NCBI GenBank assembly: GCA_949317995.1
Contig: OX439036.1
Coordinates: 27,239,854 to 27,303,853 of the forward strand
Direction: 5' to 3'
Source of the DNA: Acholoe squamosa
Lineage: Eukaryota > Annelida > Polychaeta > Phyllodocida > Polynoidae
Length of the DNA: 64,000 nt
The notes under the pieces were generated by a model. That model saw only the letters and a program-made list of their open reading frames with translations, was not told where the DNA came from and made no database searches. Positions 22,451 through 33,966 of this stretch are shown here, in pieces (within the stretch, counting starts at the first letter, position 1; each line of letters opens with the position of its first letter). The position numbers were made by a program, and so were the translations under genes.

Positions 22451-23838
22451 AAGGAACATTTCATAAGGTCCACTATGGTGTAAACAGAATGAAAATACCA
22501 TTTCTACATCGGCAAGTTATGGGCAAAAGAATGAAAATTTATGCTTATTTAGCTAATTAGCATAAATTATGCTAATTACAGATGTATCTCATGACCAATG
22601 GGACTTATGGCTTATTGACACTCACAAAATGGTCATACCTACCCATATTTAGCAAGCCATTCCTCCAAAACTTACAGGAGTATCTTCTCATGCAATATAT
22701 CACTGTAAAGCTAGTGATCTGAATTTTAAAGTTGACTTCTAGCATGGAGCACCCTTTCTCCTTGCCTCTACACATCTATACAAATATTTTGGGAACATTT
22801 CGATTTTCTTTTTTTTAATTTGGCTACCATAAAACGTTTTTTAATGTTTGTCAACATTTTTTCATCATCCAATTGATGTTTCTGGGACAAACCCCCTCTC
22901 TATCAAACGGTTTTTACTAACCCTGTTATTATACTATACTATCATAGAATGTGTTTGTCTGAAATATAGACAGATTGCAACCCCTCTTTTCCCTCTCCTG
23001 CAAAACTTGAAATATGCAGATACAACCTTGTTGCACTGAGGCAACGACATATGGATGAAAATAAATATGAAAAGCAAATGCTGTCATTCACTGTTAGTAT
23101 CAAAGACACACAAAAACAATCTATTATCCAATAATTTGTAATACACTAATGAGGTTAATTATATAGAAGTCATTCTACCCAATTTACAAATTGATATTCA
23201 TGTAGTAGATTAATTTGTTATCATTCCATAATAAAACTGATTTAAACTAAAACTTTCCCAAAAATATTATTTAGATGACTTGTTTTAAGATAAGTGGAAT
23301 TTTTATCAGTGGTGTCATGCATTGGTCATTTGAATTTGTGTAGAAAAGTACTTTTTGTTTAATTTAAATTTATTTTGAATACTTTGCAAATTTTGAGGGG
23401 CCCAGATAAACTTCCTTTATAATTGAGGCTGGTGCCCCTTTTCCTATGCCCCTGATTCATGTTCCACTTGAAATAACTACTACCCACACATTCACTTTAA
23501 CTCACGGGCATGTACTTTTGTTTTCTTTATGCAGGTAGTCAATTGCAACACAGGAGCTTGATGAAATCTGCTAGATAGCACATATTAAGAGAGGTATTCC
23601 AGAGAAGAGGGCTGGCTGAAAAACAGCACAGTGGTGCCACCCATATGATATTTTTATTGCTGTCATAGATGTTCTGTCAGAAATAAGATACATTAAGTAT
23701 GGCTATTTAGGGAAACCAAACTTTGAGAGGCTTGCATTGTTGATTCCTGGATTCATCATGCCTTTTTTGGTAGATTTGAATAAAAAGATTCAGACATGCA
23801 GTCTTGAATTCTAAACAAAAGAAAATGTAGTTACAATA
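22451..23838. other. Unassigned AT-rich sequence
   Basis: Long AT-rich stretch, few CpGs, no gene or repeat ends recognised. Confidence 0.35.
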
Positions 23839-24231
23839 CCCTGTCTATAAGGTGCACCCCACATTTAAGGCACACCCAGACCTTTCTAATATGATAAAAG
23901 GATATGTAAATATTGTATATTTTCTTCTAATCAATGGATCTTCAAAATTCAAGAACCAATAGCCATCCCAGTGCTTCCTTCACCCACCTTTACCACTGAT
24001 TGTGGATGGGAGAATATTGCAGAGACTTTGGGGGAAGATTTATTCCCAGAGAGAAAATGTACTCCCAGTTTTGCTGCATCTAGAAGATGCATCAAAGGGC
24101 AATTCTTGCATATAAGACATGCCATATACATGGTGTATTACAGTATAATATTGCAAAGGCATTTTATGCTATGTTCCTGCCCCCCAGTGGCCAAGACTAG
24201 AACTTCAAATCCTCTATGTAAGAATGTATGG
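23839..24231. mobile_element. Degenerate CCGTAA-type MITE
   Basis: TA then CCCTGTCTATAAGGTGCACC at the left and GAATGTATGG then TA at the right match the MITE family after decay (CpG to TpG and similar changes). Internal AAGGCACACCCAGA and TGCATATAAGACATG are eroded forms of the family's GCGTATAAGGCGCACC words. Probably an old, formerly methylated copy. Confidence 0.55.
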
Positions 24232-25457
24232 TAGTAATAGCAGTGTAGATGTAAGGGTAAATGGTTTTCCATGTTAAAAATCAATTATCAAATTGAGATC
24301 ACACCTTTCAGTGTTATATTGCATAAGAAAATACTCCTGATAGTTTGAGAGAAATAGCTTGCTAGATATGAACCCATGAGTATTTATAACCATATCCCCA
24401 ATCTCAATATGTTCTAGCTCTATTTGGCCTTGAAATACATCCATTTATTTCATTATAACTTCTGGTGTAAGAATGGTATGTTCTTTCTGCCTTCACCATA
24501 GTAAACCATGGAACTTTCCCACAAATGGGTTCCTTGATTTTCTTTTGCTCCTTTGTGCTCCCTTGTGCTCCCTTGTGGCAAAATTAGGAAATAAATCTAG
24601 CACGGGCTAGGCACCAATCCTGTTTACCTGTTCGAGACTATATGTGCGATGAAAAACCTGAATATTTTCATTGCGGTGGAGCTTACTCTATTCAATATGC
24701 TGATGCTGGCTTTTTTAAGGTAGATGGCTCTAATGCCAATCATGTTCTCTGTGCAGGTTTCTGCACATGTGTACTTCTCTATAGCTAGTGAACGACTATA
24801 CAAAATGGCTGTGTGGGGGTTTATGAGCAGTATTTAGCCTGCATGATGTAATTCTATTATTTTCAGGAGATTTTCAATGTGAAAAAAAAGATTCAAAAGT
24901 GCATGGGACCACATGATGGTAATATATTTTCTGGGTACAGAAAGTTGATGAAAATATTCTGGGAAAGTAAGCCAAAAAAATAGCTACTCTTTAATGAGAT
25001 TCCATGCAAATTATGGCAAAACACTGTATAACCCTATGGTAGATTCATAGATAAATATCTCATAAACTAGCTTGGGACCCTATGCTAGTTTATAAGACTG
25101 CTTTCTTTGTACTATTAGAAAGAGAAAGTAATTACAAACATGGTAAAAATCTGGCGAAAATTTAGCTACTTTTAGCCTATGGGCGCCATCCACCTTTCCC
25201 ATTTATTGCCCCCATTCTAGATGTATTTATTACCCAAATAAAGGCTCAAATCAAAATATAAGTCAATGTGTCTAGTTTTGTGTGAATCTTTATATTGCTC
25301 AGAATCTATCAATCGAAATGATGGCATTCCAAGGCTAGATTTACATCAAAGACAAATACAATGAGGAAAGTCTCATCATAGGAATACAAACTATCGATTT
25401 CAAATCTTAAATTGAGGTAAGAAGTGGGGGTTATTTGCAAAAGTATTTTCAATATTC
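24232..25457. other. Unassigned AT-rich sequence
   Basis: Includes a short tandem of TTTGTGCTCCC-type units near 24551-24576. No gene seen. Confidence 0.35.
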
Positions 25458-25620
25458 CCGTGATATCACGTGAATTTACTGTCATTTCACGTGATCCCGT
25501 GATATCACGTGAATTTCTGCTCACAGAATCCCGTGAATTCACGTGTAAAATTCACGGGAATACACGGGAACGACACCAGTTCAACACGTGATTTTACAGG
25601 TGAATTCACGTGAATTTGTT
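25458..25620. promoter_or_regulatory. Cluster of six CACGTG palindromes
   Basis: CACGTG occurs at 25467, 25488, 25506, 25540, 25585 and 25607, mostly within TTCACGTGAATT-like contexts, plus related TTCACGGGAA words. Part of it is a 40-base tandem of GATATCACGTGAATTT. CACGTG is the canonical E-box bound by bHLH-ZIP factors (USF, Myc/Max, MITF type). It could be a regulatory cluster or just a small self-expanding repeat. Confidence 0.4.
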
Positions 25621-27149
25621 TCAAGGGTACTAAATTTTGAAAGGTTCAACACTCCTGAGGCAAGGTTATCTCTGTCCCTTACTCACAGTCCCCCATCTCT
25701 ATGTCAACATGGTGCAGTCCGGAAAACACATACATTTGTACATGTGCCTTATGAGTAGTGCAGAAGGCTGACGGAGTAATGCAAGGCTATTCTAACTTAT
25801 AGGCACACCTGAACTAGTTACTGCACAACTACACTGACTCCCATACAATGTTCTTATCCAGTGAGAGAAAATTGCATTTAATTCATAGAGGGTATATGTG
25901 TACCTAATGACACATAATATATTACTCTGACTATATCTATATTATTCAGTGTGACGCTCACAACAAATCACCGTGTGTTTTGACTTGATATAATGTGGGT
26001 GTATCGACTGATGATGCATCCCAATAGACAAAAGTCATTGACAGTTTCAGACAAAACATATTGCACATATTATTATATACATAATAGATTTGTGCATCCT
26101 GGGATAAGCCACTGGAAATTGGTTCATCAAAAGAATGGATGCAAGGGGGATTAACAAGGGAGTGCCACAGGCTTTGCCTGACCTGGCCTCTGGTCGTGTA
26201 GTGATGAGAGCAGCTCAGGGGAAGGTGGCAGGTGAGCAGGAAGGCCAGATTGCCCTAAGGGTCTGGGGCTGATGCTTGCGCTATGAATAATTAGAAAGGA
26301 GGCACTACAAGGGAGAAAATGTGTATAGAACGAAATCCCTATTCGAACCTTGGATTGATTACTTCTTATATTAGTGAGTGGTCCATATCTGCACAACTCA
26401 CACATTGAAGCCTGTTGAAATCTGCCATTCATATCCTCGCCCCTGGGGTCAGTCTCCAGTAGAAGGCCTGTATTCCCTGGCTCAGGCCCCAGGGTGTGCT
26501 GAAATCAACTCATCTAATGAGCCCCCATGGGGAGGAGCTGCTCTGGGCAGGGCGGATATTAAGGACAGGGATCTATCCTGAGTCAACCTTTACATGCGAC
26601 CTCCAGTATGGTCCTCAGGGGCAAGGGATGGGTGAGCGGGAGCAGGATGGAAGGGCTAGGGCGGTGAATGAATAGAGCTTGGTTATTCAACACAAGGATT
26701 GCATGTATCCCGCCCATGTACGGGGTACATGATACTAACAAACAAAAAGTGGCTAGGCATCTAATTATCACTTGTGAAATCTCGAGCTGCTGAGAAATTT
26801 GCATACGAGCGTTTGTGCAAACCTGAGTTAATTGGTGCGGGATATACACGACTATTTATCAGGATATACGTGACCATCTTAAGATCTTAAAAATGAGACA
26901 TAATTGGGGTAAAGGTTCCTAGTAGTTATGTCAGAACCTCTCCTTGAACATAGGTCGTTATTCATATCTGAAATCGATGATTAAGCCCTAAATACATTAT
27001 ACACCATAATAATGTTTAAAAACACAATAAATCAGCCTTTTTTTCATAAAAGATACATAAAAATATGGTGGTTTTTATCATAGATTTTTATCTAGAAGGA
27101 ATTTTCCATTTCTCTTTTCAGTTTTGGGTTTTTGGTGAGTATCCCCAAA
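25621..27149. other. Unassigned sequence
   Basis: A G+C-richer patch at 26160-26660 contains short frames on both strands without recognisable domains. The rest is AT-rich. Confidence 0.35.
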
Positions 27150-27390
27150 AATCGCATAAAGATCTGCAAATTTGGATTATTGGAATCATTGCCATGGCAA
27201 CAAGGAACAGGCATATAGGTTGATATCTTATGAAAAATGTTCATTTTGATATCCAAATATGGGTCATTTCTACCGAAAATAGTGCATTTTAAATGAAACC
27301 ATTGAATTCTGCATCAAAAATTAGCTGAATGTATCTATATAATGATTTTAGAGTAATTTTGCCCTCCAATGCCCCCTGGTGGCGGAGGGT
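27150..27390 (-). repeat. Dispersed repeat with CTCF-like and X-box motifs, copy 2
   Basis: On the minus strand, CCGCCACCAGGGGGCA (about 27370-27385) is a strong match to the CTCF core consensus. ATTGCCATGGCAAC (27188-27201) is an X-box-like palindrome. Order and spacing match copy 1 at 22190-22450, in opposite orientation. Confidence 0.5.
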
Positions 27391-28339
27391 TGTTCTCCCT
27401 TGATGGGTCACATATCGGCCTTGACATCTCATAGGCTAACACAACCTATTCTAAATACTATGAGAAAGGTAATTCATCTGATCTGTCTCAGGCCCTGTTG
27501 CCTGTCTCTCTGTCTGTGTCTCCGTACATAAATGTGTATGCCAGATAAAGAATTGCTCATCCTGACCATTCTAAATCTCGACCACAAGACAATGTTTAAC
27601 AATTAGTCCAATTAGAGTGGATTAGACTAAGCTGGCAGCATCTGCTTTCACTAATGGATTTCTCTGTTCGTCCCTGATGATACCTCACCAAGAGAAGGCA
27701 ACTGCTGTCGACACTTATTGTCTGACTCTGAACTGTTGCTGCGTGACTAGCTACAGTGGTAAATGCAGGGCTGTCACCCAAACAGCTATACCTTCACATG
27801 GCTTAGAGCACCGCTAGTTAGACAATATTCATATTGAGAACTATATAGTTTAAGTTGATACATATATGTACGCATGTATATACTATAGGAAGAGCACCTT
27901 TCCTATTTGACAATAATGTATAAATATCAACAATTCGCTGGCTCTAATAAAGATCAATTGAAAAAGACAAACTTGTATGTATTTACTGAGATAGATAGTG
28001 GGAAGACAGAGAGAAAGAGAGAGGTTGTGGGCAAATAAATAAAAGAAAGATGATTCTTCAATTTGGCCTTCGTGGAGACATAATCCAGATGACATGCATT
28101 GATCAGAAACACGTGTGGGTGATGTGGAAGCAGGTGCCAGTACCTAGATATCAGACGCAAAGCAATGGGTTTATCGGTTATTTGGCAGATGCCTTCGGAA
28201 AGCGTCAGAATTGGGGTATAGATCTAGGCCGGTCGTAGGGAAATGAGTGAGCAGGCACTATATTTTGTGGAGTGAAATAACCCATTTTTTCAATGTGCAC
28301 CATTGGAACCACACTTCCAGTTTCCCAATACCTCATTCA
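27391..28339. other. Unassigned sequence
   Basis: No gene or repeat end recognised. Confidence 0.35.
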
Positions 28340-28880
28340 TATGGCAGCGGCCGTTCCAGAAACTAAGAGAAACGCCAACGACAACATGAAGTTGGCGATG
28401 ATTGGGAGAATGCTTTGTCGGCGTCGGGGCGGCGCGTCGACAGTGCGGCAATGGTGGGGGATCCATCATTTCTCAGAGCGCCGGAAGTGTTAACGACACA
28501 CTAAACGCAGGGCACATACACTGACTGCTCCCTTGGGAGGGTCTCCAGCCGCCGGCCTCACGCTCTGCGCCCCCACCTTGTACCCCACCCCCAGGAGACC
28601 CGTGTCTATGTGTAAAGATGGCCTCCTTCACAAAACGCCTCCCGACGCCACGTCGCCGCTCCTAGCGCCATGCTGGGTTCCGCTTCCGCCTTCTCCAGTG
28701 GCTTGAATGGAGGGCGGTCCTTGGAGGTGCCTGCCGTCTTGCACCCATAATGAGCGCGCCTGGGGTATTTCCTGCTGTAGGTAATGAGCCCTTTTGAATT
28801 ATTGTGTTCTGGTGACAGACAGATATGATTACAACCCGGACGACGTCCTCCTCCGGTAACAGGAAGTCTCTGCCTGCACA
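28340..28880. promoter_or_regulatory. CpG-rich patch
   Basis: Several lines carry four to seven CpGs per 60 bases (for example TCGGCGTCGGGGCGGCGCG and CCCGACGCCACGTCGCCG), far above the block to its left. A candidate unmethylated regulatory region. The minus-strand frames of 94 and 105 codons show no domain. Confidence 0.4.
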
Positions 28881-29146
28881 TGCATAATAAGTCTTCCACG
28901 TACGGGAGGCATGGATAAAACAAAATAGAGAAAAATGTTCTTTCAATTAGGGATACAGAATTAGAAATGAAGGCAACTGTTAGAAAGGTTTAGAAAACTT
29001 TTTCAATTCAAAACCCTAAAGCGATTGGGCAAGTCAGGCACACGTTTAGATGGGGATGGGAGGGGAGTCAATCATAGATCCTTCAATTAGCTTATGATAT
29101 TCTGGACCATAACTATTTTGTTTTCACCTATATAGCTATTCTGACT
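28881..29146. other. Unassigned sequence
   Basis: Nothing recognised. Confidence 0.35.
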
Positions 29147-29283
29147 TAGCGGGATACATTATTGACCAATGAGAAAATTCCTTTCATTCACTGCCGACTT
29201 TTCAGGGTGCATTACGTAACATCTGGTACCCATCAGCTCGCTGTTATCAGTCCTTATCTCACAAGGTATCAGCTTCAGCAGGG
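29147..29283. repeat. Dispersed repeat related to 43080-43216
   Basis: Shared ordered blocks: AGCGGGAT(A/G)CATTA, ACCAATG(A/C)GA, ATTC(C/A)CTTTCATTCA-type bases, ACATCTGGTACCCAT against ACAGCTGGTCCCCAT, and a final AGGTA(T/C)CAG. Confidence 0.6.
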
Positions 29284-29317
29284 GTCGGCCCACTAAGGAA
29301 CACGCTAAGGCCATATA

Positions 29318-29410
29318 CCGTAATACCTCGCGTATAAGACGCATCCCGTGTGTAAGATGAACCTTGACTTCAGGAATATCCTATAGGCCGCACCCAACTG
29401 GAGTCAAATT
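29318..29410. mobile_element. One end of a CCGTAA-type MITE
   Basis: TACCGTAATACCTCGCGTAT followed by AAGACGCATCCC matches the family's left end. No matching right end is seen before the next element, so it is probably truncated. Confidence 0.65.
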
Positions 29411-29417
29411 TTGTTAA

Positions 29418-29549
29418 TACTAGGCAGGTTTAGCAACCACTACGTAGGCAATATAACCCAGACGTGCAGCATACCCACAACATTGGTGCGTCTGCGTTAA
29501 ATGAGCTATGGGTGATGTTTGTAGTAGTTCCTAAACCTGCCTATTAGTA
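29418..29549. mobile_element. 132-bp MITE with AGGCAGGTTTAG ends
   Basis: TACTAGGCAGGTTTAGCAAC at the left and the reverse complement of TACTAATAGGCAGGTTTAGG at the right, inverted similarity about 26 bases. No frame inside. Confidence 0.75.
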
Positions 29550-29659
29550 CTGTTACCACGGTTATCACATTTCAGAACGATTTTTTTCTATACTGTTCTT
29601 ACATGTGACAGCAGATATGACATAGCTTTGACAGTGGTTCATACTGAAAAAGCTCAGCA

Positions 29660-29728
29660 TGGACAGGGATCGATCCAGGGATCTTCTGATCCAAAGTGCT
29701 TCATCCTATCCATTAGGTCACAGGGCTG
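29660..29728 (-). repeat. tRNA-Arg-like SINE head or tRNA pseudogene
   Basis: On the minus strand, GACCTAATGGATAGGATG (A box), then TTTGGATCAGAAGATC (anticodon-arm region very like arginine tRNAs) and TGGATCGATCCC (B box). The acceptor stem is not conserved, so it is a tRNA-derived repeat and not a working tRNA. Confidence 0.55.
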
Positions 29729-29794
29729 GACAATGGTGCAGGGTTAGATGAGTCTTATGTCTGGGACCCTATGGATACCATATATATGTTTGTA

Positions 29795-29991
29795 TGTCAG
29801 TGAATGCAGAATGCATTCTGATGCATTCTAATGCATCCTAAAGGTGCAGACCGTGGTATAAATGCAATGTGTGATGATCATGCTTGCACGCATGCCTTTT
29901 AGGTACTTGATAGAGGCACTTGGCTCCACCTTGTGCCTCTGTCAGTACCTAAAAGGCACTAGTGCAAGCATAATCATCATATATTACATTC
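29795..29991. repeat. Hairpin element plus GAATGCATAATGC-type repeat
   Basis: 29795-29861 matches 42572-42635 (AGTGAATGCAGAATGC, TTCTGATGCAT, ATCCTAAAGGTG). It is followed by an imperfect hairpin whose arms are about 29862-29919 and 29932-29991 (CCTTTTAGGTACTTGATAGA against TCTGTCAGTACCTAAAAGG). Confidence 0.6.
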
Positions 29992-32692
29992 ATGGCAGTA
30001 ATACAGATTAGTTGGAGTAAGCTGTATTATAGAAATGTACTGGTAAATGCTTAAGGTCTAAACTACCGGTCAGTACCACCCATGCCGGTTTTGTATCCAA
30101 CCTCTTGGAGGCCTCACGCATCTATGGCTTTGGTTACAATATCCAATTTAGATACATAAACATGACTAAATGGGGACATGTATGCCGTATAAAAGAAGAG
30201 TGAACCTGAAAAGTATCAAAAATGTCTTTGGGACATGCTTGAGTCTTTGAAGTCACAGCGCTAAAACATTATAAAGGAGGGGACGGGGTACTCTCTGTGA
30301 TCCAATTATAGGATGAATTAGTAGGGATGGCCTGGACATAAAACATCAGAAGGAAAAACCATGCAGTCTGCTTCGAATCACTGGGTTACTGCATGACTTT
30401 GATGTTTTGCCAGGAAACAGAAGGCCCCCTCTTAGTAGGCACTACCTCCCCCCCTCAGGCCTTGAAGTAAAACGCATGCAGGGATGGACAGATTGAGTTG
30501 TATTTATTGAACGAAATCAGATTGGAGGGCTTGTGTGTCTTATGAAGGTAGGTACATGTATACGATGTATGCGGCACTTTTTAGCTATAAACATGAATGT
30601 ATTGACATACTGATAAGCTCTCTCAGCAAATAATCAGATATACCTGATAAATGGCTTAGCTGAACTGATGGTACTATGACAAGATTTTCTTCAGACTGTT
30701 TGATGTATCACGAGTACTATATTATGCAGACTTGCAATTTTCTTTTTTCTCGGTCAATATCTATGATCATTAGACATATCCATTTAGATCTAGGAAGCTC
30801 TCTTCGACAGAATGTACAGTAGATTGTATTGATTGTATTCTATATTGGCTCACCCAACCTTGGGCTAGTTGCTTGCAGACAGGTTACTATTTCTGGTAAC
30901 ACAATCAGTCGACATGCATGTATTATTATACTACAAGTTGGGGACAAGCCTGAATCTGTTGCACACGCCACAGGCAACAGGGAGCTGCTCTAATTCCTGT
31001 CCAGCACACCAGATGGCGACTGCCTCACGCAGCACGCTACAGGCACTGCAGCGATCCTGATGGCGACTTGAAGACAACAAAGGGGGTGGGGATACAGCTA
31101 GGCTGGAAATCTACCCCTGAATTCCGCTCCCTCTTCTCTCCCACTACATATGGGGCAGGTGGAAGCCTTGGCCAACTTGTTGGAAACTGTTGGATGTGCA
31201 TAAGTTAGCACACTCTCCCAGCAGATGTTATCACTGATAGGTTATCTGAATGTGTGTGGGGGAGTGTGAAATGAGACTGAGACAGACCTAGTGTAGAATA
31301 AACATCCACTTATCACCCTATATTAAGGGATTAGGATAAGAATTTCTTTGATATAACAAGAATATATATATCTATAATCCTCCCCCTCCCTATCTATGAG
31401 CTGACCTTCAGACAGGAGAAAGTAAGGGGAGAGGGGTTAGGGGGGTGGAGCTCTATGCCTACGGTAGTTATACAGACTGCAGACGCCAACCGTAGGATAC
31501 AGCACCTGTGGTCTACTGACAGCACTCCAGATGGACGTGCAATTATATCAGGAGGAGGAACATACGATCTGAATTAAGATATATCCTAATAGAACGAAAA
31601 TATTGATCCGGTTAACTGTGGCTATAAACTGCACCCACAAAGTTTACACCAACAGGTATACTATCATTGGGAGGCATCACTCTTATACCAAGTCTGATTT
31701 CAAAATCAGTGTGCAATACCATGAGTGAAGGATTCAGAACGGTATAAAGAAGAAGGGACATATGACAAGTCACTAAGCTGTCCCTTACAGGGGGTATAGT
31801 TTGTAGGAGGGTAAGTGGTGTTGTGCTTAACAAATTGTATTCCTATTACCCAAGAGTTGTTATAACATTTTCACAACTGTTTCACACTTCAGATTATCAA
31901 ATACACTCAATAAAGATATTTTTTGTAATTGTAAGTAACTTTTTTTTTTTAAATCAAGTGTCGAATGAAATACTTCACATGTGACATTTAGGCAATTGGA
32001 TTTCAATTGCATTCGCTATATTAAATACAAAATATCTTGCGCAAGCACTATTACATGTAATCAGAGAATTAAAATCTAAAGGATATTACTGTTTCATAAA
32101 CTTTAATTCACAATAACCAACTGTACTCTATTCCAAAATACCCATAGGGTCTCTCTAGAAATAGTTTCTAAAACCCCTTCTGACTTATGAAAAACAAATG
32201 TACGTAGCAGTAGTAAACTAAGCGTCAAACACAAAAATAATTATCAACTTATTTGAAAATCCCACGAGCAAGAGAAAAATATGTATTGAGGGAGTGTAAA
32301 TCCTCATTATTATCCGGGGGGGGGGGTGACATTTCTTCTTCGACAGCATCTACAAGATCATGGGCCCTATATAGCAGACAGAACGTCTTTCATTGCCAAA
32401 ACTAGGTGACAGGCCCAGGGTGACAGCTTCCCCATCCGCCAACTAGCATTCAGTCCAACTCAATCTTCCCAATTGCCTCGCAGACAACACCCTGCTGTCC
32501 TCTGCGAGCTCATATATGAATGAACGCCACACTTTCTCATCAGCACACGGGTCACGACGAGCCGGATTATAGGTCGGCCCATGAGAAGGTGGTGTAGGAT
32601 TGAGGAAAGCAGGATGAAGGAGCAGAAGAAGGAAAGGGTGTGGGTTGAATATAGGCATATAATGACGAGAAGTAGTAAACGTGTGTAACATT
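29992..32692. other. Unassigned sequence
   Basis: A weak hairpin (TAAAACATCAGAAGG and the reverse of TTTGATGTTTTGCCAG) lies at about 30331-30414 and may be a small MITE. A poly-G run lies near 32318-32327. No gene recognised. Confidence 0.35.
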
Positions 32693-32982
32693 ACATCGAT
32701 AGTCCACTTGGCCTCTGTCACACGATTGAGCCATACATTTCCTATATCAATTCCTGCGAAAGAGGCCTTAGTGGACTATCGATGTAAAGTTCATAGTCCA
32801 CTAGGCCTCTGTCGCCAGATTTTATATAGGGTTTGTATGGCTCATTCGGCCGACAGAGGCTAAGTGGACTATGGGTTTTAGCAATAGTAAAACCCAAAGT
32901 CCAGTTGCCTCTGTCGCGCGATTGGGCCATACATTTCCTATATAAATTTCTGTGACAGAGGCCTAGTGGACTATGGGTGTAA
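32693..32982. mobile_element. Three tandem palindromic MITEs (about 90 bp each)
   Basis: Units at about 32693-32788, 32791-32877 and 32887-32982. Each begins with AGTCCACTTGGCCTCTGTC or a close variant and ends with the reverse complement, around a loop containing GCCATACATTTCCTATAT. Each unit can fold into a hairpin with arms of about 22 bases. The same family occurs at 43327-43482 and 48484-48750. Confidence 0.8.
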
Positions 32983-32984
32983 TA

Positions 32985-33966
32985 CAGTTTATCTAACTAT
33001 CTGGGCCTCAACTGTGCTTTTTTGCTCATAACCCCAGTTCCTTATCCAGCCATAACGCACTCTGAGACCTTTTCTTCGGCTTCAAGAGGCTGCTGGTTTC
33101 AATCTGGACATGTTAATAAATTGAGGAATATACAAAGTCAACTCCTCCATAGTTTTCCAGTTAAAACCGTTTAGGTTCAACGGGGAATCGATCCCCGGCC
33201 GCTGGGGCAGGAGGCAAGCTCGCTGTCCACTATACCAAGCCGACCGGTGGTAGAAATGAATCTACATCAAGAATTTGAAAAAGTTGTCCAACATACCTAA
33301 TGTTTACACACCTCGTTAGCCTAGAATCCATGGAGCCTGGTGGAGTTATTAACAGAGAACCATCCTTAGATATCCTAGATGAACATGCCATGCCAAATTC
33401 CTCCATTTTCTTCGAAATAAATAAGAATCCATTGATTTTCCACATCGATACGAGTCGGGACCCGCCCCGTCCGGCCATTCCTTGCTCGACGCGTGGCTGA
33501 CCTAGTTTTTACATCCGGGCACCTCCCCGCTCTGTCAACAAGAAGCAATGGCCGTGTACCGGGCCGTGTGCGTTGGATCGTTATGGAAAATCAATGGATT
33601 CTTATTTATTTTAAAGAAAATGGATACAAAATGTATGCGAACACCAACTAGAGATCGTATATTTGGCGCTGCTAGAATTATGGGACTTGACACGCTTGGA
33701 TTATACATGAAAAGACGTTGGAAAGACGAGGGTATGACGGGTGGAGTAAAAACAATGGCTACGGTGGATTGGCAAACCGAGCGGATCGCATGCACTTACA
33801 AAATGTCTTCTCCTGGATTAATTCTTGGGTTATAAGGTAAGAAATTAATACAAAATGGAGGAATATGTTCGATAAACGCTTTAATGCATGTTATGGGTAC
33901 GCACTCATGGGTCGTGGATTATTAACCCATAAACCCACTCGTGCGTACCCATAACATACATTAAAC
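32985..33966. mobile_element. Composite repeat, copy 2 (inverted relative to copy 1)
   Basis: Same parts as 8276-9262 in reverse order. The tRNA-like head is at 33179-33246 (minus). A minus-strand exon-like unit (about 33450 down to 33310) ends in a TTAG|GTATGT donor. A GC-rich centre lies at about 33455-33575. A plus-strand exon-like unit is open from 33548 to a TAA at 33833-33835 and is followed by AAG|GTAAG. A terminal hairpin lies at 33880-33966. Both exon-like units contain the translated word WKINGFLF. The 95-residue plus product has no family I recognise. Confidence 0.7.

Noticed and set aside
29660-29728. Functional tRNA-Arg gene
   Set aside because: The anticodon-arm region and B box are tRNA-Arg-like, but the acceptor stem is not conserved; best read as a tRNA-derived repeat.
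33548-33835. 95-codon frame in the composite repeat as an independent gene
   Set aside because: The homologous copy at 8.4-8.7 kb is broken by stops, and the frame sits in a dispersed repeat. Kept only as an exon-like part of that repeat.
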